DNA of 64,000 nucleotides, from the NCBI RefSeq assembly GCF_019059575.1, contig NW_024882316.1, positions 62,001 through 126,000 on the forward strand, read 5' to 3'. Shown here piece by piece: positions 32,577 through 45,308 of this stretch. A model generated the notes under the pieces. The model made no database searches. It was given only the letters and a program-made list of their open reading frames with translations, and had not been told where the DNA came from. The position numbers were made by a program, and so were the translations under genes. Source of the stretch: Amphibalanus amphitrite (taxonomy: Eukaryota > Arthropoda > Thecostraca > Balanomorpha > Balanidae). The stretch's first letter is position 1, and each line of letters opens with the position of its first letter.

Positions 32577-32728
32577 GGCGGGGCCGAGGTGGCCGGGCGG
32601 CCGGTCGGGGGTGTCAGGTCAGCAGTGGCGGCTCAGGGGGCGGACCGGCACCGGTAGAGGGGACGGCAGCGGGCGGAGAGCGCCGGGGATGTCCGAGAGA
32701 AGGGCCGCCAGTCGGCTCGGTACGGGAT

Positions 32729-34730
32729 CTGCAGATAAAGAACGAGACGGTCAAGAGAGCTGGAGCTCGAGATCACTGGGAAAGGAGCAACACATATCTG
32801 CTGACATAACCACCGGTAATCAATAACGACACATTTCACTGCACAATCGTGAGTGGAAACAAGAACGCGATTTCAACACTGCAAAGCACAAACTCACATG
32901 AAAACACTGGCTTGACATATCAAATAACTTTCATTACACTCTAGAAAACCACACCTCAAGCGACCGAAATCGTATCCTCACTTCTAAGCCAGATCTAGCC
33001 AGTAAGTACCGCGACAAGACCACTATGAGGCGCGCTACTGCCGCCACAGCGTAGCTGACACGTGGCCGATCTATCTTATCTCGATAGGGCGTCGTCACCG
33101 TCAGCACAGAACTGGCCCGGGCCGTGGCCGAGTCATTCGGTCATTGTCGATTGCTCTCTTCGCGTTCATAACGTTGTGAATTACACGTCAGCTCTCGGAT
33201 AACCAGCTAGAGACCCGATCTACCAAATTCTTAGAATATGGCTGACCATTCTCGCTGCCAAGGTGTGGCCCATGGCAACTATCTGCCATTCATACGACCG
33301 ATAAGATATCAGCGATCGACCGATCAGTCGGAAAAAAAAATCAAAGGAAGTGAGGGATTGCACAACTTTTTGTAACGTGGTATTCGTAGTCACTAGAGCA
33401 CAGAACCAGTCGGGACAAAGATCGCTAGTACGTAATTGATCACATTGAGCGCTAGCAGCTGTATTGAAGTAAGTGTTCACGCCAAGATGATAAGGGAAGG
33501 TGGCGGCGCTGCCAAGGGTCGATAATTCATCGAAGCAGTGATGGACCGGTGGTGACGACAAACAAAAACACTTTGATAACGATTTCGATAGATAGCTAGT
33601 TTTCACGGATTATCGGCAGAAGCGAAACAAAACAAACAGAAAATAGCATCAGCCCAAAATTCATTCTAAAACTCTTGAGCACATGACAATGAAACATTCA
33701 TCGATTTCCCAAAAGATGTGAATCCCGAACGCTGAAGCTAAGCTGCGGCCATACGGTTCGTGCCATAGAGCCAGCTTTTCTCGGAAGCCCCGGAAACCGC
33801 TCGGTCGGTCCGCCGGCACGGGACAGGGCTTTGTTACTCCGAGAACACGCAAAGCCGGCCAGACCGGCGGCATACCGGCGGCACAAAGCAGCGTCTCCGG
33901 CCGTCCTACGACCGCGACAGGACCTGTGAGGGCCCCGGCGGGAACCCCCGGCCATCTCATGCATAGATGACGTCAGACAGCTCTAGGCCGACCGCAGACT
34001 ACAGGACAGATGACAGAATGGCGGTGTTTGGGGGTGGTATCGCTGTCCAGTGACTAGTGAGGCAGCGCAAAAATCACAGGATACGACGCTATCAGAGTCG
34101 AATGTTTTCGAGCAAGTCCGTGTGCTATACCTATAACAGTATTTCTTAATGCTGAAGGTAAAACCCTAGTTGAACAAATCCATTCATTTAAATTTTAAAC
34201 TTGCAAAAAAGGCATTGAAGTAATACTTCTGCACAGAAAGTGCAAATATGTAAAGTGGGAAAGAACCCGATCTATTTACGCAAAAAATGCGGACGGATTG
34301 TGAGGTGCTGGCTGGTGTCTTTTACCCCTGCAAGAGGGCGATGTTTACTGCTTGCTCATCTCGTTGGATCCAGCATATCACATGGGAATGATCTGATACA
34401 ATGGTTATTGAAAGGGAATTTCACCCAAGTCTCCCTCACTGTTAACTCGTAGACTACATACATACCTAGCGGAAATAGACTGGTTCAATGCTCCTCAAAA
34501 CTACTACAAAACGACATGAAACAAAACACGACATACTTTGTGGATAATAGCAAGAAAAGTTTTATATAGCAAGCAATGGCTCATTTACGGGCTTCTCTTC
34601 CATAGCATGTCATCAGACGTCAGATCCAGGTTTACGGTCGCACTCGCGACTTGACCCGGCCGAACTTGTCGTGTTGCAAAGTAGTCGATAAGTTTGGACA
34701 AGTTCAATCGAGTTTTTTTTTGCCCAGGTC
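32729..34730. other. Upstream region of PPM1A
   Basis: The PPM1A 5' UTR exon starts at 32728, so this stretch holds its first intron, an unidentified non-coding first exon and the promoter. A GC-rich block at 33720-33960 has short ORFs with no recognisable domain. Nothing else is supported. Confidence 0.4.
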
Positions 34731-34734
34731 GATA

Positions 34735-34860
34735 TCGTTTGTTCAGTAGCTCATTTGATAGGGCGGTTGATTTCTATAGGTTTAAGCCCAGCTTAGAGTC
34801 CCTCTGGCACCCAATATATACATTTTTTAAAATAAATTTAGTCTGAACATTTTGAATGGA
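34735..34860 (+). mobile_element. tRNA-like SINE head (degenerate)
   Basis: An A-box-like TAGCTCATTTGATAGGGC (34747-34764) and a B-box-like GGTTTAAGCCC (34779-34789) are spaced too closely for an intact tRNA. It faces the minus-strand SINE just downstream. Confidence 0.4.
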
Positions 34861-34865
34861 AGGAT

Positions 34866-35110
34866 TCACAAGGACAGAGCCCCGCTAAGCATAGCTTGTT
34901 TCGGTGAAGCGGTGACCCCGCCTTCTACCCTCCGATCGCGCAATTCCTGCTCTATGGCTGAATTTGGAGTCCAAAGTTTAACGTGCGAACATAGCTGCGC
35001 ACGGCCGGTCCCCTCACTGACTTGAACCCAGACTGTTATAGCCGGGAGCGCGTGCTCCCACCACGCGGAGTCCAACGCTCTACCAACTGAGCTACAAGAT
35101 ATACGAGACT
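34866..35110 (-). mobile_element. tRNA-derived SINE
   Basis: On the minus strand an A box (TAGCTCAGTTGG, 35094-35083) and a B box (GGTTCAAGTC, 35028-35019) lie about 55 bp apart in a tRNA-like head. The anticodon-arm region is expanded, and a tRNA-unrelated body of about 150 bp follows. It does not fold as a functional tRNA. ORFs across it are artefacts. Confidence 0.7.
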
Positions 35111-35729
35111 CCTGATGGGAATAGTCTGCAGTAAGGTGGGAGCAGCCACAGCACTTGAGGTTAGTCGAGTGAAATGCACCATGTCCTGCCATGAGGGTAC
35201 ATCTGTATCTATGGAAAACTTTATCTGATACCTAACCTAGAATTTCCTGACATGTCACTGGTTGGGACCCACTAACAAAAATCTGCTTAGCACAGACACT
35301 GACATTGTCAATCCACTTTTCAGAATGTTTCAGCTATAGCAGGAAAAAAGATGAATTGATGAATGCATTTTATCATTTGGCTAGGAGACATTGAAACTGC
35401 TAATAATTGCTCAGTAAGTTTAGCTCTGGTACCTACTACCTAGTGACCATACAATGCTGTAGGAAGTTATGAATGGTCATCTGTTTGAAACAATAAATAG
35501 TTGCTTGATCAAAATAATTCAACTTATATTTGAGCTATTTTCAGCTTTGCACACTTCATTAGACAATCCAGCACATGCACTCAAAGTGATGACAATGAAT
35601 GGATAAATTTTCATGTACATTGACTTAAACAAGGCAAATGATAATACCATAGCTGCACTATACCAAGACTTCGAGGCCTGGAGGCAGCAGTTATAGCAGC
35701 TACTGTAGTGATAAAAAACTAACTATGGC

Positions 35730-37598
35730 CAAGGGCGGATCTAGGGGAACGTTTTGGGGGGGGTCACCAGTCGGCCGACATGCCAGGTCTGATGAATGAA
35801 TTCTGACGACCGGGGGGGGGGGGGGGGGTAGGGAGCGAGTATGTCGAGATCAAATGACATTTGATCTTCGTCGTTTCTAAGATGAAGTTTTATCGTAAGT
35901 CACTTGGCTCAGTAGTTGTTAGTGAAACCCGTCGCCACGGATTTTTTACTGGGGGGGGGGACGGTGGGGGTGGATCGACCGACTTAAAAACCCAGAAGTA
36001 GATATAGTTACCTCACTTTTAGCCCAATGCATTACTAGCATACAGTCACGATCTCTCTTATTGACTTGTGTATGAATCGGCGGCGCGAAGCGCCGCAAAA
36101 ATTTGCAAAAAAAGTTGTCAAAACACAGCTCTAAAACACAAATATTGCAACCCTTTTAGCATGCTAGTACAAGCCGGAGTTCCTTCACAGTACACATATG
36201 AATTCCGATTTAATTTGACACTGTTGGTGTTATTACAGTCACGATCTCTCTTATTGATTGGTGTACAAATCGGCGGCGCGAAGCGCCGAGAAAATTTGCA
36301 AAAGACTGTGTCAAAACACAGTTCCAAAACACAAATTTTACCACCCTTTTAGCATGGCAGTACAAGCCGGAATTCCTTCACAGTACATATATGAATTCTG
36401 ATTCAATTTGACACGGTTGGTTTATGTAATTACAGTCACGATTTCGTATTGACCTGTACGTATGTACATGAATCGGCGGCGCGAAGCGCCGCGAAAAATT
36501 TGCAAAAACATTTGTCAAAACACAGAGGGGGCCTCCTCTCTACAGAGGACCACCGATCTCTACTGCGGGCCTCCTCTTTTCATCTCCTCTTTTCACAGGG
36601 CCTCTTAACTACAGAAGGCCTCCTCTCTACAGAGGGCTTCCTCTCTACTGAGGGTCTCTCCCTTTCAGAGGGCCTCCTTTACAGAGGGCCTCCTCTCTTC
36701 AAAGAGCCAGAGGACCTCATCTCTGCAAAGGGCCTCCTCTCTTCAGAGGGCCTCTTCTCTACAGAGAGCCTCCTTTCTTCAGAGAGCCTCCTCTCTACAG
36801 CGGGTCTCCTCTCTTCAGAGGGCCTTCTGCATTCAGGTGGTCTCCTTTCCACAGAGGGCCTCCTCTCTACACAGGGCCTCCTCTCTACATAGAGCCTTCT
36901 CTCTACAGATGGTCTCCTCTCTACAGAGGGCCTCCTCTCTAAAGGGGTCTCCTCTCTACTGAGGGCCTCCTTTCTACAGAGGGCCTCCTCTACAGAGGGC
37001 CTCCTACCTACTGAGGAGTCAGAGGGGCCCTAGCGGTCAGACACAGACACTATAGCGGTTATTCACTGGAGGCCCCAGGAAGTAAGAAGGGCCCTAGCTG
37101 TCAGGCTGGTCAGAGGGCCCTGAATGTCCTGACGTGATTTTTGGGATTCCCGTGAATTTCTTTCGCCTCCGACGTGATTTTGACCTGCCAGGGCCCAGGA
37201 GCACTAAAAATAAAACAAACAAAATAAGAATAATGGAAATAGGACATCACCAAAATTAAGTGGCCGAAATCCGTTGAGTTTTTAATTTTGCGTATAGGTA
37301 GGGGCACCACGAATTAAATTCATGACCATCCCCTTGGAGTTTTCCTGGATCATCCCCTGGTGCTCGCACGTTTGAGACAAAAACGAGTAAGATTCTGGCC
37401 TTCAATACGCCTTTTCACGCAACACGATCCAGAAAAACAAAGGTATTAGCTCAGAAGTGTTTGATAGGTGATTTTGAGTATGCAAGACGGCGTCTATAGC
37501 GCATTTAGGTCTTCGGCTTTTGGGGGGGGTCAAATGACCCTCTCAGACCTTTTGGGGGGGGTCATGACCCCGTGGACCCCCCCCAGGATCCGCCACTG
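35730..37598. mobile_element. hAT-like non-autonomous element with internal tandem repeats
   Basis: A perfect 8-bp duplication ACTATGGC (35722-35729 and 37599-37606) flanks ends CAAGGGCGGATCTAGG and CCTGGATCCGCCACTG in inverted relation (the latter read as CAGTGGCGGATCC on the minus strand). Eight-bp duplications and CAG-type ends are hAT hallmarks. The interior holds about three copies of a roughly 195-bp repeat (36042, 36235 and 36432), each with the GGCGCGAAGCGCC palindrome, then a long minisatellite. There is no transposase. Confidence 0.85.
36525..37020. repeat. About 18-bp minisatellite (GGGCCTCCTCTCTACAGA)
   Basis: About 25 degenerate units lie inside the hAT-like element. The ORF through it (GLLSTEG repeats) is a repeat artefact. 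Confidence 0.95.
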
Positions 37599-39867
37599 AC
37601 TATGGCCTACATATGACCTGTGGAACTCATTTTGAGGGTAATAATATGGAATAATGCAAAGTAGCATTTTGAACTCTAAATGCCTCTAGTTGTCAAAGTA
37701 AAATACTTCATTGGAGACTCTTGGTTCTCCAGACACTAAGGTGTATATTTTAAGTCAATCTTTAAATTCTGGCAGCAACTTATAATGTTAAACTGATGAA
37801 AGATTCTAGCTAGAGGTATTGTGCTGATAAATCAAACAATTTACTTAAGCTAGAGCAATAACCGAGATTCAAAGAGACTCGATGAGAACGGGTCCAAAAG
37901 GCCTCTGGCCTCCCAAAGTCCCGCCAACAGTAAGGTAAGGTAAGGTAAGGTAAGATTATGCATCAGCACTTGCACTTGACTGACAAATAAGCCCGACATT
38001 GAGATAATTTTAATGTTCAATCAGAAACAAATCACCTAATTTGGTTCATGTCTGAAAGAGAAAGTCAATTCAAATTGCATGTTTAGCCACAATACATGCA
38101 CGCACCTACAAGCTGCGCCAATTACAAAGCCAGCCTGCGCAGTGCGCAGCACGACCAAGACGCACAACTCACAGCGCGCAAACTCAATTAAGGAAATATA
38201 GGCTAAGGCATCTACTCATGTTAATGTCATAATTTTATTTCTTGCAGGTATTTAAGCCAGATGATACATGTCTGTAAGAAATCCATTGAATTAGAATAGC
38301 GCATCAAAATTAACTCAAGGGAAAAAAGACCAAGCCAAAAACAACAAGCTGTTTCATTTCAGCAATTAAGGTAGGACAGGACTTAGAGACACTAGTTGAA
38401 TATAATGCTTCACTCACCAGTTGACAAACAAAAATCCTCTTATCATTAAAATGAGATCTTATCATTGGCAACCGTAACACCAGCGTGCTCTTTTCTTCTG
38501 CCCCCAATGTAAACAATACGGACCAAGGCGAGATGCGCCATTTATTGTCGATCAAATTTCTTTCCATTATCAATACCCATGATCAGAAAATGCAACTGCT
38601 TTGGGCTTTGAATTATATGTATGTTGAGAATGAGCTTCAAAAGTTGCTTATCAAAACATTTATTACCGTTCGAATGAGTCCTATGCTCGTTATCCGACCC
38701 CTGTGCTTCAGCGCAGGCGCCTCGCCAATGACGTAAGATTTAGCCAATCAGAGGTGAGTAAGCAACTGGTCCTTTTCGATAGTTGAATAGTATGCTCGAA
38801 AATGAATGAATGCCGTTTTGATGCCGTTATCCTAAGGGGATAAGCTTGTCTATAAAGCGAAAAACTCAAGTGTTTAACTTGAAATGAAGTGAGCCTTCTA
38901 ACAAAAATACCCCAATCGTTATTCACCGGAGCTTCTACTATTAGTCAGCCTGCTATGCCCTTTCTATCATGATAGATCATTGTATTGTTGCTCATTATTT
39001 CAAAATTTGAGTTTATATTCATTTCACTTAATTTGGGCGAAGAAATACCATAACTGTATCTGCCTACTTCAGGTTTAGCTCATTCCATTTTTGCAGATGT
39101 TGAAGTGTAAGGCAACTTTAAAATTAGCTGCGGGTTTCGATTATATATTGTCACAACTGCGTATTAGATGTATTTTCTGCATTCTTCCTTTCTAGTTTAC
39201 CCCCATGCAAGACCCCCATGTTTTATTCTCTGACATCCCACTTTTTTGGGGATAATAACAGCCGCTCTCAAGGTAAATGAGTGTACCATCCAATTAAAAT
39301 TAAACGCGCTCAATTTATCATTAAATACATTTTATGCTACAGGATAAGCTACTCAGCTTATTCATGTAATTTTCAGTAATGAAGAGTTTGTGAAGCTGAA
39401 GTCACTTTGAATTCTAAATCTGCCATTTATATGCATTTCAATGTTAATTTCTTTTTTTGTGTTAGAGTTAAATCTTGGGAGGAAATAACATTAGGGATTG
39501 ATAACCCAGTCGCTCATGAAAGTTCTTAAAAAGGTTTATATAAGGCTGGTTGACACAAGCCAAAGAAACGAACTAGTGGAGGAGTCGAGTTTATGAATTG
39601 CTTCACTGAAATTAGTTAATCCTTGGACCTCTATGGACTTGTTAATTTCCTTTTGGTCAAAGTAAACTTAAAATATGTCTGTTGTATGAGCTTCCATAAG
39701 CAAGTTTTCAAGTAGGTGCATGGAGTTCATATTACAGGGCACAGCACGTTGTGTTAGCTGTGTTATGTAACACATGCTTGAGTTATGTATGTAGATGTTT
39801 GTAATATTCTGCACTAATATTTCCCTTGCATGTCCATTTTAACAGTGTCATTTATGTAATTTCACAG
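37599..39867. other. NDUFS2 upstream region
   Basis: A GGTAA repeat (37933-37952) and AT-rich sequence; no coding exon. An AG at 39866-39867 after a pyrimidine/T-rich stretch suggests that the NDUFS2 start exon is a spliced exon beginning near 39868, with a non-coding exon upstream. Confidence 0.4.
38716..38760 (+). promoter_or_regulatory. Candidate NDUFS2 promoter: two CCAAT boxes and a CRE-like site
   Basis: CCAAT occurs at 38725-38729 and 38744-38748, with TGACGTAA at 38729-38736 between them, a combination common in housekeeping promoters. A consensus splice donor GAG|GTGAGTA follows at 38751-38760 and could end a short non-coding exon. No transcript evidence is available. Confidence 0.35.
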
Positions 39868-39903
39868 CACTGAGTGCCAGGGAGCTGCAGATTCACTGCA
39901 GCC

Positions 39904-42900
39904 ATGGCAGGGAATCTAGCCAAGGCAATAGCATCTGGCTCCCTGAACCTCTCCAAGACCCTCCTCAATGGGAAGTCACCAGCCATTCTTGCCAGGTAAG
40001 GCTTAACAAAAACAAAAACATTGTATCAGAGATGTTTGTGTTTTGTTGTTGCCATGTGCATGACTTTCATAGCTGTACCTTTGGGGACTGGTTAAACATG
40101 CTCATATAACATAGAATTAAGGTTTAGTTCATGTAAGGGTATTTCATTTTGCACATTTTTACACCTAGCAGTTAGCAGTCTCTCATACATTATTGTCAAC
40201 TGAATTTAACAGGAAAGGATCTTTTTATAAGTTCCCAAGCTTCTGACCAAATAAATCTCACCTGAGCTGATCTCTGACCTCTGAGGTCATTGGCTGACAG
40301 AAAGACAGACAGAACTTTATTCCAGACCATACTGATCCATTAAATGCTCTCATGCCATAAAACACACTTGCCTACACCAGCTAAAAACATTCACTAGAGC
40401 CTGCATGACTCATGAGTCATGTCAAGTCAGGTGACATCCATGTCTGCCCTGGTATACATCATTCCCAGCTTTGACCTGCTTGGCTGGTACCTCAAGTTAC
40501 TCATGACTCAAGACTCTTGTTTTTTCACTCTCTTTTGGAAAGACACACTAGTTTAAAAAAAAAACTTGTAGTATTATTTGTGTGTTACTGAGAAGGGATG
40601 AATTTATCCTCAATTATAGCAAAAAGGACACAGCTAAGAAAGTTTCTGCCTGATTGGGCTCTCTTGGTTCTTTAAAAAATTGAAAACCTCTTCTTTACAT
40701 TGTCTCAAATTTTAGATCCAAGAGGAAGATATTATTGTGATTTGTTTATAAATTACTTTCAATTTCAATTCTAGAGACCATCAGAGAAAAAAATCTCCTT
40801 TTCCTCGAGTGATGTCATACATTATCTTTTAATGTTTGTAGTGATAGGAGATTAATTAGTACTCAAGTTTGACTGTGGTGAAGTCTCGCGTCGAAATGTC
40901 ACAGTTCACGTCGCTTCGTTTAGCTGTTGCCTGTTATCCTGTCGTGTTACCATCTCCACCTCCCCCTCCACCCCCCCCCCCCCCCGTACAGCCCGGTGCG
41001 CGGCGTCAAGCGCTGGTACCCAGACGTGTGACCCCCCCCCTCCACCCCCTCCCCCTCACAGCCCGGTGCGCGGCGCCAAGCGCTGGTACCCGGACGCCGC
41101 GTTCATGAAGCCGTTTGAGGGCACCGTCATCACCACCGGTGCAGAAGACGAGGTGGCCTGGCGCCGGCCCGACTTCAACCGGCACGTCTCGCCGGAGGTG
41201 AAGAAGATCCACATGATGCAGCTCAACTTCGGACCGCAGCACCCGGCGGCTCACGGCGTGCTGCGGCTGGTGCTGCAGCTCGAGGGAGAGGTCAGTGGCG
41301 GGACGGGAGAGGGAGAGGGCAGCAGGACAGGACACCAGGAGGGAGAGGTCAGTGGCGCTGGAGGGTCGAGGGGGAGAGGTTAGTGGCGCTGTAGATAGAG
41401 GGGGCAGAGGCGGTGGAGGGAGAGGTCAGTGAAGACTGGCGGGAGAGGTTGATACAAATCACTCAGTGGGGCTGAAGGGGTGAGTTCAGTAGCACTGAAG
41501 AGGTGGATCGGTGTGCATCGATGCTTAGGAGGCTGGGCAAACAAGTGACTAAGCCTTTTATTACTTCTCGGTGAAACGGCTCTGATAGATAAAGATGATT
41601 CGGTCGCAGAGTAACATTTTCTGTATACTTGTCAGTGGTCACATAAGAGTTTTGCTCCAAACAAGCAGGCAGTGACCGCGTTTACTCTCACTCGGTTCCG
41701 AAGTACGTAATCGAGGTGATGTACATTTCACATCCACAGCCGTGGCCCTATCGCTGACCTCCCTGTCTCCCTCTCCATCAGACCGTACTGCGCGCCGACC
41801 CTCACATCGGTCTGCTGCACCGCGGCACAGAGAAGCTCATCGAGTATAAGACGTACACGCAGGCGCTGCCCTACTTCGACCGGCTCGACTACGTCTCGAT
41901 GATGTGTAACGAGCAGGCCTACTCGCTGGCCGTTGAGAAACTGCTCGGTATCGACGTGCCCGAACGTGCCAAGTGGATCCGCAGTGAGTGGGCGGGGTGG
42001 AACATCTGTTTTGGAGAGGCTGTGTTTTGAAAATGAGAGCGTGTGGAATGAATACAAATATTTTCCCGTAATCATTGATAGGTCTGTCGTTCGAATTTTC
42101 CATTTTACAGCGGTTACTTCTTGGCGGGTATAATGACGCGTGAGCGCTTTTGTACGCTTCTCATGATACTACACGAACGTTTGGCTTGCCTCGATTGGGT
42201 TAATTTCTAGTTCCTACAAACTATATTCGCTTGCAATTTTTATTAACGCTTACAAGCAAGACACTTCATTACTGGGGATATGGACGACGTGCCGTTGCTC
42301 GGTTGTCACTGCTAAGCGCTACGTTAACACTCCGCCCCCGCCCCTTCTAGCGATGTTCGCCGAGATCACGCGTCTGCTGAACCACATCATGGGCATCTGC
42401 ACTCACATCCTTGACATCGGCGCGCTGTCGCCCTTCTTCTGGATGTTCGAGGAGCGCGAGAAGATGATGGAGTTCTACGAACGCGTCTCTGGAGCGCGTA
42501 TGCACGCGGCCTACATCCGACCGGGCGGTGTGTCGCAGGTAAGGACGGTGGAACGACGGGGTTTTATGCATGGGCGGCTAATATCGTAGGTCCTGGGACG
42601 GCTGTATAGGGTCGAGGGATGAGGACATCTGGCCGGTCAATTAGTGGCTCGGAGTGGCTTGGGCTGGTATGGTACCGCTGGACCAAGTGTATAAAGCCTG
42701 ACGATTCAAGATAAAAAGCTGTATTGCTATTTTGGGATGAGCGTGGTTTTTAATCAGTCAAAGTGGGCGTGCTTCGAGTGGCCCAGGGCGAGCGGGGTGA
42801 TAGTACCACTCCTCCGTCGTTTGTACTTCTTTTACATTATCTAATTTCCACGCTTTTCATGGGCCTACTCACGCAGCCATACCGACATCAGACTGAGACA

Positions 42901-45091
42901 ATCAATCTGCTCCCACTTCTTTCCTCTGATCTAACGTCCTTCCGTTTCGTCATCAGGACATTCCGATCGGCCTGCTTGACGACATCCACGACTTCCTCTC
43001 CAAGTTCAACGAGCGCATCGACGAGCTGGAGGACGTGGTGACCAACAACCGTCTGTGGGTGCAGCGCACCGTCGGTATCGGCACCGTCACCGCCGAGGAC
43101 GCGCTCAACTGGGGATTCAGGTCAGTCACAGGTCGGGCACCGGGGTCTTGGGGGATGGTTACGGAATGGGTTATGTCACGTGGTCACGAAGTTGATGAGG
43201 CCTGGATACGAACAAAAGAATGGATGGAGAAACGGATGCATGTGTGTCTGTGGTGTATGTAAACCTGGACGACCGAATGAATGAATGAATGAATGAATGA
43301 ATGAATGAATGAATGAATGGATGGATGGATGGATGGATGAATGAATGAATGAATGAACGAGTGAATGAATGAATGAATGATGAATGAATCAATTAATAAA
43401 TGAATGAATGAATGAATGAATGAATGAATGAATGAATGAATCAATGAATGAAATTTATGGATAAAAAAAAACGAATATAACGCCTATGAGTCATTGCCAG
43501 TAAAACTACGACTGTATGTCAACCGTCCGGGTCTCCCCTCTCGCTCTCGTGCTGACCATCTCGTCTCCCCACGTTTCCAGCGGAGTGATGCTGCGAGGCT
43601 CCGGCATCGAGTGGGACCTGCGCAAGTCGCAGCCGTACGACGCCTACGACAAGGTCGACTTCGACATCCCCATCGGCATCAACGGCGACACTTACGACAG
43701 GTGGGCACGGCTTGTCATAGGGGAAGGGGATGCCGCTCTTTGAATACGAGTACATGTATGAGAGACGTAGCATATTGTAAAGGGGAGGGCCAGTCTGTAT
43801 GGTCTTGAGGCTCGCCATGTTGTTTGTTCCTCCGCCGCCGAACACACCGACTGTGTCTTGTGGTTACTTCTGCCCCCTTAATGTTCTAACTATTTTGCCT
43901 GACGTTAACCCATCTGGCCGACTTTGACCCTCCCGTCTGACCCTGATCCGCCCTGTAACCCGCCAGGTACCTGTGTCGCCTGGAGGAGATGCGTCAGTCG
44001 GTGCGTATCATCGAGCAGTGTCTGAACAAGATGCCGCCGGGCGAGATCAAGGTCGACGACCACAAGGTGGTGCCGCCCAGCCGGGCCGAGATGAAGGTAC
44101 GCCTACCGGTCACATCGTACAAAATCGTAGAGTTCAATGATTAAATCATACAATTATATACCATGCAACGTTTGTGACGGAAACAAAACCCTAACTAGTT
44201 ACACCTATGGCCAGTGCTGCAGTGCAGTTTGAGCCAAGTACGAGCGTACTTTACCCTGAACACACCCTCACCGCCTCCCCCACGCCCTGCTTGTTCCGCC
44301 AGGAGTCGATGGAGGCGCTGATCCACCACTTCAAGCTGTACACGCAGGGCTACTCGGTACCCCCGGGCGCCACCTACACGGCCGTCGAGGCGCCCAAGGG
44401 AGAGTTCGGCGTGTACCTGGTGTCGGACGGCACCAACAAACCCTACAGGTGAGACGGTGGTGACACACGAGCGGCAGTGCAGTGGGTGTTCTGATAAATT
44501 GGTTTCACCGTGCTCTGACCGATATCCAAAGTTCGGATTTAGGTACCAATGTTTTGCGTTTTTCTGTGAGTGGAACGTGTTTTGTCGTCAGTTTGGTTAT
44601 GCTATGCCTTATGTTCTTTATTGATGCGTCAGATTATCATGTGGTCATCGATTTCGTCAGCCGATCAAATTTGTGCATGATTGGCAAAATCACATACTCT
44701 GTCTCATAACAAGCTAGCCGTCTTTACAGCTCGATATTTACGTTGCACATTTTCTGTCGCCAGGTGTAAGATCAAGGCGCCCGGCTTCGTCCACCTGTCC
44801 GCCATGGATCACATCGGCAAGAACCACATGCTGGCCGACATCGTAGCCATCATCGGTGAGTCGCCGACGCTCGCATTGAATCAATCCTTTTCACAGTCGC
44901 CAGATCGCCGAATTTTCGCTACTTTCCATCATGCGTCATGAATTCATTTCTCTGATTTGATAATGTTAAGAAGTGCAAAAAGTCAATGCCTTCTGGTATT
45001 GTGTTATTGCGATGCTCTTTATTGTGTATAACTCTGTTTAATCTGTTCGGCAGGAACCCTGGACGTGGTGTTCGGTGAGGTGGACCGCTGA
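39904..45091 (+). CDS. NDUFS2: NADH dehydrogenase iron-sulfur protein 2, mitochondrial (complex I 49-kDa subunit)
   Basis: A core subunit of respiratory complex I on the matrix arm, forming the quinone-binding site with PSST (NDUFS7). Ten exons give 467 codons with all phases matched: 39904-39995, 41062-41290, 41782-41983, 42351-42538, 42957-43120, 43581-43700, 43967-44096, 44303-44448, 44764-44855 and 45054-45091 (TGA). Length (466 residues) matches the usual 463. Exon 1 encodes a mitochondrial presequence ([12 protein letters not shown]). Diagnostic blocks include [83 protein letters not shown] and the C-terminal [11 protein letters not shown]. The start has a good context (GCAGCCATGG). Exon 2 is unusual in having tandem copies of both of its splice junctions. 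Confidence 0.97.
40971..41061 (+). repeat. Tandem copy of the NDUFS2 exon 2 acceptor and exon start
   Basis: A poly-C tract plus CAG|CCCGGTGCGCGGCG and about 37 bases of exon 2 lie 70 bp upstream of the working acceptor (copy start 40992, real start 41062). Splicing to the copy would read [13 protein letters not shown] and then hit TGA at 41029-41031, so it would be a poison splice site. Confidence 0.9.
41281..41460 (+). repeat. Tandem copies of the NDUFS2 exon 2 donor
   Basis: The motif GGGAGAG|GTCAGTGG at the working donor (41290/41291) recurs with GT near 41350, 41379 and 41426, and as a weaker GAGAGGTTGAT at about 41450. The spacing is 29 to 60 bp. Confidence 0.8.
43272..43455. repeat. 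(GAAT)n/(GGAT)n microsatellite in an NDUFS2 intron
   Basis: About 180 bp of tetranucleotide units. Ile-His-Ser-Phe repeat ORFs on the minus strand are artefacts. Confidence 0.95.
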
Positions 45092-45270
45092 GGAGGGTCG
45101 GCCCCATGAGCTGTACATGTATACGGCCCAGTAGACGGGTGATGTGTGACGACAAGAGGGCAGAAGGGCGCGCATTCGCGTCTCGAGGGCCGGCCGGTGC
45201 CAGCTGTACAGAGTGGGCACCGCCGCTGCCGCGAGAGACTTTTGTCTGTGTCTGCCTCCGATCGTGTGGG

Positions 45271-45276
45271 AATAAA
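45271..45276 (+). terminator. NDUFS2 poly(A) signal
   Basis: AATAAA lies 179 bases after the NDUFS2 stop, and TG/T-rich sequence follows. The transposon end starts only 33 bp later. Confidence 0.75.
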
Positions 45277-45308
45277 CTATGGACGGATCGGTATTACTGT
45301 TGTGTTTA

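Noticed and set aside
33661-33964. ORFs of 88-99 codons upstream of PPM1A
   Set aside because: No domain, no repeat of known proteins and no splice context; likely chance in GC-rich DNA.
34990-35100. Functional tRNA gene on the minus strand
   Set aside because: A and B boxes are present but the region between them does not form anticodon and variable arms, and a SINE body follows.
36449-36892. 147-codon GLLSTEG-repeat ORF
   Set aside because: Product of the 18-bp minisatellite within the hAT-like element.
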